Assembly: GCA_027587225.1 (NCBI GenBank)
Contig: JAPDDQ010000036.1
Location: 18,671-82,670, forward strand
Length of the DNA: 64,000 bases
Source: Solirubrobacter taibaiensis
GTDB taxonomy: Bacteria; Actinomycetota; Thermoleophilia; Solirubrobacterales; Solirubrobacteraceae
Direction: 5' to 3'
The notes beneath the pieces are model-generated. The model made no database searches, had not been told where the DNA came from, and saw nothing but the letters and a program-made list of their open reading frames with translations. Numbering within the stretch: position 1 is the stretch's first letter; each line of letters starts with the position of its first letter. Of this stretch, positions 7,373 through 14,924 are shown piece after piece. Made by a program: the position numbers and the translations under genes.

Positions 7373-7953
7373 CAAGAAGCCTCCGTACGGGGGTGAGAGA
7401 AGTGCGGGACGCGCTTGAGGGCCAAGCGGACGCCATGCGCGTAAATCAGGGGCAGCGTGCGCAGCGCGGAAGCGATCAAGGCGCTCCAGCGCGCCGGGCG
7501 GCGCCGCAGGTTCAAAGTGGCGTCGAACGCGAGCTCGCCATCCCGGTGCGACTCGATGTGCATCGAGAGCGTCTCGGCGGGTGCGGTCGCGCGGACCGAG
7601 TAGTGATGGTCCATGCCCATGAAGGGCGACACGTGGAACTCCTTGTCCATCGTCCCGCCGCGCGGGCCGAGGACGTAGGCGTGCTTCTCGCCCCACGGCG
7701 TGTTGGTCACGTGGGCGACGATCCAGCGCAGCTCGCCGCCGCCGTAGCCGTAGTAGAAGGCCACCGGGTTGAACCCGAACGGGTGCGAGAGGACGCGCAC
7801 CGCGTCGGCCGGCCCGGCCAGCTCGACGACTTCGGTGCGCGACATCAGGCCGCGCCGCCCCGCGCCCAGGTCACGCCAGGCGAGCGCGAGCCGGTACTTG
7901 AAGGCGTGCTGGCGCACGGCGAAGCGCCGATGGCGGATGGTGCCGGCGTACAT
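7372..7953 (-). CDS. DUF1365 family protein
   Basis: This 193-aa protein starts with MYAGTIRHRRFAVRQHAFKYRLALAWRDL, the diagnostic N-terminus of DUF1365. It continues with VRVLSHPFGFNPVAFYYGY, IVAHVTNTPWGEKHAYVL and KEFHVSPFMGMDHHYSVRATAP. The family is found almost always between an FAD/NAD(P)-binding protein and a CFA-like methyltransferase, and its biochemical role is not firmly established. Start and stop overlap both neighbours by 3-4 nt (ATGA/TGATG), so the three proteins are likely made together. Confidence 0.9.
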   Translation of the reverse strand: MYAGTIRHRRFAVRQHAFKYRLALAWRDLGAGRRGLMSRTEVVELAGPADAVRVLSHPFGFNPVAFYYGYGGGELRWIVAHVTNTPWGEKHAYVLGPRGGTMDKEFHVSPFMGMDHHYSVRATAPAETLSMHIESHRDGELAFDATLNLRRRPARWSALIASALRTLPLIYAHGVRLALKRVPHFSHPRTEAS

Positions 7954-9185
7954 CACAGGCGCGCCCCGAAGTGCTCGGCCACGCGCGCCGCGCTGACGAC
8001 GCCGTCCTCGTGGAAGCCCCAGCGCCAGTACGCGCCGGCGAAGTGCGTGCGGTTGACGCCGCTGATCTCGTGCCAGCGCGCCTGCGCCTTGGCGCCGTCG
8101 CGCGTGAACACCGGGTGCGCGTAGGAGAACCGGCGCAGCACCTTGCCGGGATCGATCGCGTCCCCGCGGTTGAGCGTCACGCAGAACTCGCGGTCGGCGG
8201 TCAGAGCCTGCAGGCGGTTCATGTGGTAGGTGACCGTGGTCATCCCGGTCGGTTCCGGGAGCAGGTGGTAGTTCCAGCTCGCCCAGGCCCGCTTGCGGCG
8301 CGGCAGCAGGCGCGTGTCCGTGTGCAGCACGGCCTCGTTGGGCTGGTACGGGATCGCGCCCAGGAGCTCGCGTTCGCGCTCGGTCGCGTCCTCGCCGAGC
8401 ATCTTGAGCGCCTGGTCGGAGTGCGTCGCGATGACGACTTCGTCGAACCGCTCGCCGTCGACCGTCACGCCGTCGGCGTCGCGCGTGATCGACCGGACCG
8501 GCGTCGCGAGCCGGAGATCCCGCAGCGATGCGGTGATCGCGTCCACGTAGGAGCGCGAGCCGCCGGAGATCGTCCGCCACTGCGGCCGCTTCGCGAACCC
8601 GAGCATCCCGTGGTTGTCGAAGAACTCGACCAGGAAGCGCGCCGGGAACGTCCACATCTGGCGCGGGTCGGCGGACCACACGGCGGACGCCTGCGGCACG
8701 ATCAGGCGCTCCACGAACGGCTCCGAGTAGTCGCCCTCGTCCAGCCAGTGCCCGAGCGACGGCCCCTCACCACCGGTCGCCAGCAGCGTGCGGGCGTTGC
8801 GGTTGAACTTCACGAGGTCGAAGACCATGCGGTGAAACCACGGCGTGACGAGGTGCGCGCGCTTCGCGAACAGCCCGTTCGCCGAGGAGCCCGTGTACTC
8901 GAAATCGCCGCCGTCGGAGACGCCGAAGCTCATGTTCGACGGCTGCGAGGCCACGTGCAACCGGGCCAGCAGCTTCTCGAACTGCGGATAATTGCGATCG
9001 TTGAAGACGATGAAGCCCGTGTCCACGTCGTGCGTGGCGTCCTCGGTGTCCACGCGGACGGTGTTGGCGTGCCCGCCCGCGAGCTCCCCCGCCTCGAACA
9101 CGGTGACCTCGTGCTCAGGGTGGAGCAGGTGAGCGGTGGCCAGACCCGAGATGCCTGCACCGACGATCGCGATCCTCATCGCCAC
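7953..9185 (-). CDS. FAD/NAD(P)-binding amine oxidase-like flavoprotein
   Basis: The 410-aa protein opens with an FAD dinucleotide-binding motif, RIAIVGAGISGLATAHLL, ending in Glu (VFEAGELAGGH) at the end of strand 2. The body GGSRSYVDAI and VRSITRDADGVTVDGERFDEVVIATHSDQALKML is typical of amine-oxidase/phytoene-desaturase-like flavoproteins next to DUF1365. The C-terminal HFAGAYWRWGFHEDGVVSAARVAEHFG is the terminal FAD-binding segment. It probably oxidises or desaturates an acyl chain, by operon context only. The start could be either of two ATGs two codons apart. It is the first gene of the operon, divergent from the secreted protein at 9222 with only 36 bp between. Confidence 0.88.
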   Translation of the reverse strand: MAMRIAIVGAGISGLATAHLLHPEHEVTVFEAGELAGGHANTVRVDTEDATHDVDTGFIVFNDRNYPQFEKLLARLHVASQPSNMSFGVSDGGDFEYTGSSANGLFAKRAHLVTPWFHRMVFDLVKFNRNARTLLATGGEGPSLGHWLDEGDYSEPFVERLIVPQASAVWSADPRQMWTFPARFLVEFFDNHGMLGFAKRPQWRTISGGSRSYVDAITASLRDLRLATPVRSITRDADGVTVDGERFDEVVIATHSDQALKMLGEDATERERELLGAIPYQPNEAVLHTDTRLLPRRKRAWASWNYHLLPEPTGMTTVTYHMNRLQALTADREFCVTLNRGDAIDPGKVLRRFSYAHPVFTRDGAKAQARWHEISGVNRTHFAGAYWRWGFHEDGVVSAARVAEHFGARL

Positions 9186-9221
9186 TACTTCGCGCGAAAC
9201 CGGGTGTTCGGATCATTGCCC

Positions 9222-10445
9222 ATGATGTCTTCGGTCGCACGCCTCCTCGGCGCGGTGCTGTTCTGCGCCCTGTTCGCCACTCCCGCCCACGCCCAGGACA
9301 ACCCGTACTTCGCGGAGTTCAAGGGTCAGTGCTGCTACCTGACGCTCGAGAGCGGTGAGTTCGCGGGTGGGCAGTACTTCGAGTTCTGGAACCGCGGGGC
9401 GACCTGGGATGTCCGCAACCTCAAGCTCGGCGTCTCCGAGACGTACTTCCGCACTTCCGGGTTCTGGCACCCGACCTGGTACGAAGGCAACCGGCCGGCC
9501 CGCCTGCCGGTCCAAGCCGTGGCCAACGGCCAGAGCGCGCGCTTCGACTTCAACGTCCAGGCGCCGACCGGCGTCGGCACGACGACCGTCTTCCGCGAGC
9601 ATTTCCAGCTGGTGGCCGAGGGCGAGCACTGGGTCCAGAACAGCACCGTCTACCTCGAATACACCGTGTTGCCCTCGCTCGCGCCGTCGGTCGCGTTCAC
9701 CAGCGTCCCGCCCGTGGTCAACCGCGGCGGCACCCTGGACGTCGCCGTCGAGGCGATCGACAACCGGGCCGTGCAGCGCGTCGAGTTCAGCATCGACGGC
9801 AAGACGTTCACCGCCACCACGCCCGAGGCGGACGGGCGCACCTACCGGCTCCCGATCCCCGGCGGCGAAGTGCCCGCCGGCACGCACACGCTGATCGCGC
9901 GCGCCGTCGATCGCGTCGGGAACTTCGCAACGACCACCGCGACCGTGACGGCCGTACTCGCCGATCGCGACGGCGACGGCGTGCTCGAGGACGCCGACTG
10001 CGACGACACGAAGCCGAACGTCAAACCGGGTGCGACCGATAAGCCCGACAACGGCATCGACGAGAACTGCGACGGCGTCGACTCGCTCCCGCGCGTGGAT
10101 GCGACCGTCTCCAACTCGTGGGTCGCGACCTCACGGACCACCAAGACGACGATCCTCAAGGTCCGCGGAGCCCCGGCGGGCGCCCGGATCGAATTGCGGT
10201 GCGCCGGTCGCGGATGCCCGTTCTCGGTCCGCCGCTTCACGTCCAAGGGCGGCACGCTGGACCTGCGCAAGCAGTACCTGCGGCGCGCGAAGCTGCGCGT
10301 CGGCACGACGCTCGAGATCCGGATCATCGTGCCGGATCACGTCGCCAAGGTGGCCCGGTTCACGATGCGCAAGCGCAAGGCGCCGCTGACCGCGTACCTC
10401 TGCCTCTCCCCGGGCGCAACGAAACCGACACGCACCTGCGCATAA
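9222..10445 (+). CDS. Secreted multidomain protein with Ig-like, calcium-loop and CxGxGCPF C-terminal domains
   Basis: The 407-aa protein has a signal peptide MMSSVARLLGAVLFCALFATPAHA cut before QDNPYF. Residues about 25-155 are a beta domain with paired cysteines (GQCCYLTLES) and a Trp-rich segment (RTSGFWHPTWYEGNRPARL). Residues 160-245 look Ig-like (SVAFTSVPPVVNRGGTLDVAVEAIDNRAVQRVEFSIDG). Then follows DRDGDGVLEDADCDDTKP with DNGIDENCDGVD, the MopE-type metal-binding motif rich in Asp. The last 100 residues contain IELRCAGRGCPF, a KLRVGTTLEIRI strand and a final C-x-C pair (YLCLSPG, TRTCA). This tail recurs in the proteins at 12066 and 13487. Extracellular; function unknown. Confidence 0.75.
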   Translation: MMSSVARLLGAVLFCALFATPAHAQDNPYFAEFKGQCCYLTLESGEFAGGQYFEFWNRGATWDVRNLKLGVSETYFRTSGFWHPTWYEGNRPARLPVQAVANGQSARFDFNVQAPTGVGTTTVFREHFQLVAEGEHWVQNSTVYLEYTVLPSLAPSVAFTSVPPVVNRGGTLDVAVEAIDNRAVQRVEFSIDGKTFTATTPEADGRTYRLPIPGGEVPAGTHTLIARAVDRVGNFATTTATVTAVLADRDGDGVLEDADCDDTKPNVKPGATDKPDNGIDENCDGVDSLPRVDATVSNSWVATSRTTKTTILKVRGAPAGARIELRCAGRGCPFSVRRFTSKGGTLDLRKQYLRRAKLRVGTTLEIRIIVPDHVAKVARFTMRKRKAPLTAYLCLSPGATKPTRTCA

Positions 10446-10615
10446 GGGTCCGTCGGGGAATTAGTGGCGGGTTTGGGGTCCGTATCGTGGATGCCAGGGG
10501 GCGCACGCGAGCGCAGGCGGGCGCCAGCCCGTCGAGCATCGTGGGTGGCGCCTGGCGCCGCGAGACGGCGCCCAAACGCGCCAGTAATTTCGGGACGGGC
10601 CCTAAGCTGCACGGC

Positions 10616-12082
10616 GTGCGGCAGCTGAGCAGCCTCGACGCGCAGTTCCTCAACGTCGAATCGGCGCGGATCTACGGGCACGTCGCCTTTCTGGGCATCT
10701 ACGACCCGAGCACGGCTCCGGGCGGCGTGCTGGGCGCGCCCGAGGTCAAGGCGCTGCTGGAATCGCGCCTGCACCTGCTCCCGCCGCTGCGCTGGCGGCT
10801 CGTGCCGGTGCCGCTGGGTCTGGACCTGCCGTACTGGGTCGAGGACCCGGACTTCGATCTCGAGTTCCACGTCCGCGACACGGCGCTGCCCGCCCCGGGC
10901 GACGACCGGCAGCTCGCCGAGACCGTGCAGCGCGTCTTCGGCCGCCCACTGGACCGCGGCCGGCCGCTGTGGGAGATCTACGTCATCCACGGGCTCGAGG
11001 GCGGGCGCGTGGCGGTGCTGACGAAGATCCACCACTCGGTCGTCGACGGGCTGAGCGGGAACGAGATCATGGCCATGGTGCTGGACCCGGAGCCGGACGG
11101 GCGCCGGATCGACCCCGCGCCGGCGAAGCCGCCCAAGCCCGCGACGATCCCGCGCGACCGTGAGATGCTGCTGCGGGGCCTGCGAGGGCTCCCGCGCCAG
11201 CCGCTGCGCGCGCTGCGCTCGTTCCCGCGCACCGTCCAGGGCTTCACCGACCTGCCGGGCGCGAACGCGCTGCCCGGTGTGCCGACGCTCTCGCACGTCT
11301 ACTCACGCGTGCGCCGGACGCTCGGCTCCGACGAATCCACGGACATCCTCGAGGTCACGAAGGCGCGGCCGCCGAGGACGCCTTTCAACGGGCCGATCTC
11401 CGCCCACCGCCGGTTCGCGTTCGGTTCGCTCTCGCTCGACGCCGTGCGCCAGATCCGGCGCGAGTTCGGCGTGACCGTCAACGACGTCGTTGTCACGCTG
11501 TGCGCGGGCGCCGTGCGGGAATGGCTGCTGGAGCGCGACGCGTTGCCCGAGGAGCCGCTCGTGGCGATGATCCCGATGAGCGTGCGCCGGCGCGACGAGC
11601 GCGGCACGTGGGGCAACCGGATCTCGATGATGGTCGTACCGATCCCGACCAACGAGGCCGACCCCGCCACCCGCCTGCGCAAGACGCACGAATTGCTGCG
11701 CAGCGCCAAGGAGCGTCACAGCGCGCTCCCCGCGTCCCTGCTCACGGACGCGACGGCGTTCATCCCGCCCGCGGTGGCGTCGCTCGCCGCCCGCAACACA
11801 TTCGACATCCTCAGCCGCACGCGCCCACCGCTGAACCTCGTGATCTCCAACGTCCCGGGTCCGCGCAGCTCGCTGTACTGCGCGGGAGCGGAGCTGACGG
11901 CGAACTATCCGCTGTCGGTGATCGTCGACGGCGTGGGGCTCAACATCACGGTCGTCTCCTACAAGAACCGCGTGGACTTCGGCATCGTCGGCGACCGCGA
12001 GCAGATCGACGACGCCTGGTCCTTCTTGGAGGGCGCCGCGCACGCTCTCCAAGAGCTCGAGAACATCAAGAGCAGCGGCTGA
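10616..12082 (+). CDS. WS/DGAT (wax ester synthase / diacylglycerol O-acyltransferase) family protein
   Basis: The 488-aa protein uses GTG at 10616, chosen because VRQLSSLDAQFLNVES is the normal family N-terminus (LSxLDxxFL). The catalytic acyltransferase motif IHHSVVDGLS (HHxxxDG, residues about 138-145) is intact. Further family blocks are PRTPFNGPISAHRRFAFGSLSLD, VTVNDVVVTLCAGAVREWL (the ND motif), PLVAMIPMSVR, NRISMMVVPIPT and NLVISNVPGP. It transfers acyl-CoA to a fatty alcohol or diacylglycerol, making wax esters or triacylglycerol on the inner membrane face, and is common in oleaginous actinobacteria. A 170-bp upstream gap holds GC-rich inverted words but no gene. The 3' end overlaps the convergent secreted repeat protein by 17 nt. 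Confidence 0.93.
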   Translation: MRQLSSLDAQFLNVESARIYGHVAFLGIYDPSTAPGGVLGAPEVKALLESRLHLLPPLRWRLVPVPLGLDLPYWVEDPDFDLEFHVRDTALPAPGDDRQLAETVQRVFGRPLDRGRPLWEIYVIHGLEGGRVAVLTKIHHSVVDGLSGNEIMAMVLDPEPDGRRIDPAPAKPPKPATIPRDREMLLRGLRGLPRQPLRALRSFPRTVQGFTDLPGANALPGVPTLSHVYSRVRRTLGSDESTDILEVTKARPPRTPFNGPISAHRRFAFGSLSLDAVRQIRREFGVTVNDVVVTLCAGAVREWLLERDALPEEPLVAMIPMSVRRRDERGTWGNRISMMVVPIPTNEADPATRLRKTHELLRSAKERHSALPASLLTDATAFIPPAVASLAARNTFDILSRTRPPLNLVISNVPGPRSSLYCAGAELTANYPLSVIVDGVGLNITVVSYKNRVDFGIVGDREQIDDAWSFLEGAAHALQELENIKSSG

Positions 12083-13490
12083 ACTTCGCTCCGGCGACGG
12101 AGCACTGCGTCGTGCGAACCGGGAGCTTGCGTGAGCGGATCTTGAACCCCTGCTGCTTGCGGGCCCCGCTGGGACTCGTGACGCGGACGATGATGGTGGC
12201 CCGATTGCGCAGCTTCGCCTTCTTGAACCAGCGGCTGTAGACGTTCAGCGTCGTGCCCTTCAGGCGGTACTGCTTGGCCTTCTTGAATGGGCAGCCCTTG
12301 CTCTTGCCGGTGCAGGAGACGGTGATGACCGAGCCGGGCAGCGCGTCGCGGACCTTGAGCGACGTGAACCGCGTGTAGGTCCGGAAGACCTTGTAGCCGC
12401 TGGAGATCACCGGCTTGAACACCTCCCGCGGCGCGGGCGTCGCGTCCACGGGGATGAAATCGAGTGCGCCGTCGTCGACCTCGATACCGCCGAGGCCGGC
12501 GATGAACGTCTCCCGCCGCTTGCCGCCGATGATCTCCCACGTCCGCTTCGACGGCAGCGCGCGCAGGACCGTGCCGTCCTTGGGCACGGCCAGCAGACGA
12601 CCACCGCCGAGGCCGGCGATCGTGCCTGCGTCCACGGTCACCGCGCCCGTGCAGCCGCCGAGCGGCGTGCAGTCCTTGAGCTGGAGCGCGGCCCCGCCGG
12701 CGATCCGGTAGGTGCTCGCGCCCGTCGTGAGGTAGGTGCCCTCGGTGGGTGCGGCGGCGATGTGCGGCAGTGCGGCGGTCGCCGTGCCGGCGAGCCGGAG
12801 CGTGAGCGCGTCGATCGGCACCGCGGCGCAGCCGTCGCAGTTCGAGAGTGGGAGCGCGGCGTTGCCGGCGAAGCGGTAGAAGGCGCCGTTCTCGATGTTC
12901 TGCACGACGGTGCCGTCCGCCGGGTACTGGCGCATCTTGGGTGGCAACCGGTGCGAGCCGAGCGCGCCGAAGGTGCCGCTGTCGACCTGCACCGAGTTGG
13001 CGCAGCCCGCGCCCAGGTCGCACCGCACCAACAGGGGCGCGCCGCCCGCGAACCGGTACTTGCCGCCGTCGTCGACGTTCTCGACGACGGTCGCGTCCGG
13101 CGGTACGAGCCGGACGTGGCGCGGATCGGTCAGCGAGTCCCGGTCGACGACGATCGCCACCTCGGAGCAGTTCGGCATGTTGCCGCAATGGCTGAGCCAC
13201 AGCGGCGTGCCGTTGACGAAGCGATACACCCCACCCGTGTCGTGCTGGCGCGCGAGTGCGCCGTCGCGCGGGTACCGCAGGTAGTCGTCGAGGTTCGCGA
13301 CGATCTGCGTGTTCGGGCAACCCGGCGCGTAGCCGCAGTCGTTGATCCACAGCGGCGCGCCGCCGACGATCCGGTACACGTCGGCCGGCCCCGGCTCCTT
13401 GATCGTGGAGCCGTCGGGCAGCGCCTGCGCGGAAGCGGCCACGGGCGCCAGCAGCGCCAGCGCGACGGCCACGATGAACGCCCGGATCAT
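12066..13490 (-). CDS. Secreted protein with six YRxxGGAPL repeats and CxGKSKGCPF C-terminal module (paralog B)
   Basis: The protein has 474 aa. The ATG at 13490 overlaps the upstream paralog's stop (ATGA); a GTG two codons upstream is the alternative. The signal peptide ends at PVAASAQA. Six repeats of about 50-60 residues follow, each with DGT(V/I)V and an aromatic hook: VYRIVGGAPLW, VYRFVNGTPLW, KYRFAGGAPLL, FYRFAGNAALP, TYRIAGGAALQ and TWEIIGGKRRETF. Most carry a Cys pair after the hook (DCGYAPGC, HCGNMPNC, RCDLGAGC). The last 110 residues hold YKVFRTYTRFTSLKVRD, VSCTGKSKGCPFKKAKQ, WFKKAKLRNRATI and two final Cys. Six repeats would suit a propeller-like or elongated surface protein. No known family name is recognised. 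Confidence 0.7.
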   Translation of the reverse strand: MIRAFIVAVALALLAPVAASAQALPDGSTIKEPGPADVYRIVGGAPLWINDCGYAPGCPNTQIVANLDDYLRYPRDGALARQHDTGGVYRFVNGTPLWLSHCGNMPNCSEVAIVVDRDSLTDPRHVRLVPPDATVVENVDDGGKYRFAGGAPLLVRCDLGAGCANSVQVDSGTFGALGSHRLPPKMRQYPADGTVVQNIENGAFYRFAGNAALPLSNCDGCAAVPIDALTLRLAGTATAALPHIAAAPTEGTYLTTGASTYRIAGGAALQLKDCTPLGGCTGAVTVDAGTIAGLGGGRLLAVPKDGTVLRALPSKRTWEIIGGKRRETFIAGLGGIEVDDGALDFIPVDATPAPREVFKPVISSGYKVFRTYTRFTSLKVRDALPGSVITVSCTGKSKGCPFKKAKQYRLKGTTLNVYSRWFKKAKLRNRATIIVRVTSPSGARKQQGFKIRSRKLPVRTTQCSVAGAKFSRCS

Positions 13491-14917
13491 GCGCACTTGC
13501 CGAGCGTGCCGCCCGCCGCCGAGCAGCGCGTGGTGCGCACCGGCAGCTTGCGGGACCGGATCTTGAACGTCATCTGCTTGCGAGCGCCCGACGGGCTGGA
13601 GACGCGGACCACCACGCTCCCACCGCTGCGCAGCTTCGCCTTCTTGAACCAGCGGCTGTAGATGTTCAGCGAGCTGCCGCTGAGCCGGTGCTGCTTGGCC
13701 TTCTTGAACGGGCAGCCCTTGTTCTTGCCCGAGCAGCTGACGGTGATCACCGACCCGGCCGGGGCGTCACGCACCTTCAGCGACGTGAACCGCGTGTAGC
13801 GACGGTAGACCTTGTAGCCGCTCGAGATGCCCGGATTGAAGTTCGGCGGCAACACGACCGGCGCGGGCCCCGGCGGGAAGGGGATGGCCCCGAGCCCGGT
13901 GTCGTCGATCTGCACGCCGGCGACGTTGACGAATGTCTGGCGCTTGAAGCCCCCGACGATCTCCCACAGCGTGTTGGACGGAACGCCCCGCAGCACCGTC
14001 CCGTCCTTGGGCACCGGCAGCAGGCGCCCGCCGGCCAGACCGGAGATCGTGGCCGGGTCGACCGCCACCGCGCCGGCGCAGTTGGCCAGGACGCCGCAGT
14101 TGCCGAGTTGCACCGCCGCACCGCCGGCCGCGCGCCAGTAGCCGCCGCCCGCGGTCAGGAACGTGCTGTCAGCCGGGTATTGGCGCATGTGCGGGAGCGC
14201 CGCCGTGGCCGTGCCCTGCTGGACGAGCGTGCGCGAGTCGATGATCTGCTTGGCGCCTGCGGGTGCGGCGATCGGCAGCGGCGCGCCGCCCGCGAAGCGG
14301 TAGTGCTGGTTGTCGTCGCCGTTGACGACGACCACGCCGTCCGGCGGGAACTGGCGCATGCGCGGCGTCGCGGGCGTGTAGGTGCCCAGCTTCGCCATCG
14401 TCTGGCCGTCGACGTTCTGCGGCGCCGGAGCACAGCCCGGCCCCATGTCGCAGCGCACGAACAGCGGCGCCCCACCCGCGAAGCGGTAGAAGCCGCCGTC
14501 GTTGACGTTGCGCACGACCGTGCCGTCGGCGGGCATCGCGCGGATGTGCGCGGTGTCGGAGAGGTTGTTGAGATCGAACCGGCCCGCGCACGTCGGCGCG
14601 TAGCCGCAGCTGGAGATCCACAGCGGCGCGCCACCGGCGAACCGGTAGGTGCCGCCGTCGGCCAGGCTGCGGACGATCGCGCCGTCCGCCGGGTACGGCC
14701 GGTACCCGTTGAGGTTCGCGACGTCCTTGCGGCCCGCGCAGTTGCCGAGCGGCGTGCATTGCCAGATCCGGAGGGGCGCTCCGCCGACGATCCGGTACGT
14801 GTAGTTGTTGGTCGTCAGCCGGATGAACGCGCCGTTGGGCTCAACGGCGTGGGCGGCGGTGGTTGGAAGCGCGGCGGAGAACAGCAGCGCGAAGCAGATC
14901 AGCAGGCGGGCCTTCAC
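13487..14917 (-). CDS. Secreted protein with six YRxxGGAPL repeats and CxGKNKGCPF C-terminal module (paralog A)
   Basis: The protein has 476 aa. GTG at 14917 is preferred because it directly begins the signal peptide (VKARLLICFALLFSAALP) and has AGAGG about 6 nt upstream; a TTG 5 codons earlier is possible. It is a tandem paralog of the next gene with the same plan. Six hooks are visible: TYRIVGGAPLR, TYRFAGGAPLW, FYRFAGGAPLF, HYRFAGGAPLP, YWRAAGGAAVQ and LWEIVGGFKRQTF. The C-terminus is almost identical to the paralog: YTRFTSLKVRD, VSCSGKNKGCPFKKAKQH, WFKKAKLRSGGSVVVRVSSP, SRKLPVRTTRC. The hooks are less similar between the paralogs than the tails, so the tail is under stronger constraint. 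Exported; function unknown. Confidence 0.7.
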   Translation of the reverse strand: MKARLLICFALLFSAALPTTAAHAVEPNGAFIRLTTNNYTYRIVGGAPLRIWQCTPLGNCAGRKDVANLNGYRPYPADGAIVRSLADGGTYRFAGGAPLWISSCGYAPTCAGRFDLNNLSDTAHIRAMPADGTVVRNVNDGGFYRFAGGAPLFVRCDMGPGCAPAPQNVDGQTMAKLGTYTPATPRMRQFPPDGVVVVNGDDNQHYRFAGGAPLPIAAPAGAKQIIDSRTLVQQGTATAALPHMRQYPADSTFLTAGGGYWRAAGGAAVQLGNCGVLANCAGAVAVDPATISGLAGGRLLPVPKDGTVLRGVPSNTLWEIVGGFKRQTFVNVAGVQIDDTGLGAIPFPPGPAPVVLPPNFNPGISSGYKVYRRYTRFTSLKVRDAPAGSVITVSCSGKNKGCPFKKAKQHRLSGSSLNIYSRWFKKAKLRSGGSVVVRVSSPSGARKQMTFKIRSRKLPVRTTRCSAAGGTLGKCA

Positions 14918-14924
14918 GGGACCT

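Noticed and set aside
12066..14917. CRISPR-like periodicity in the two tandem repeat genes
   Set aside because: The periodicity is of protein repeats of unequal length and diverged DNA. There are no identical short direct repeats with unique spacers, and no cas genes.
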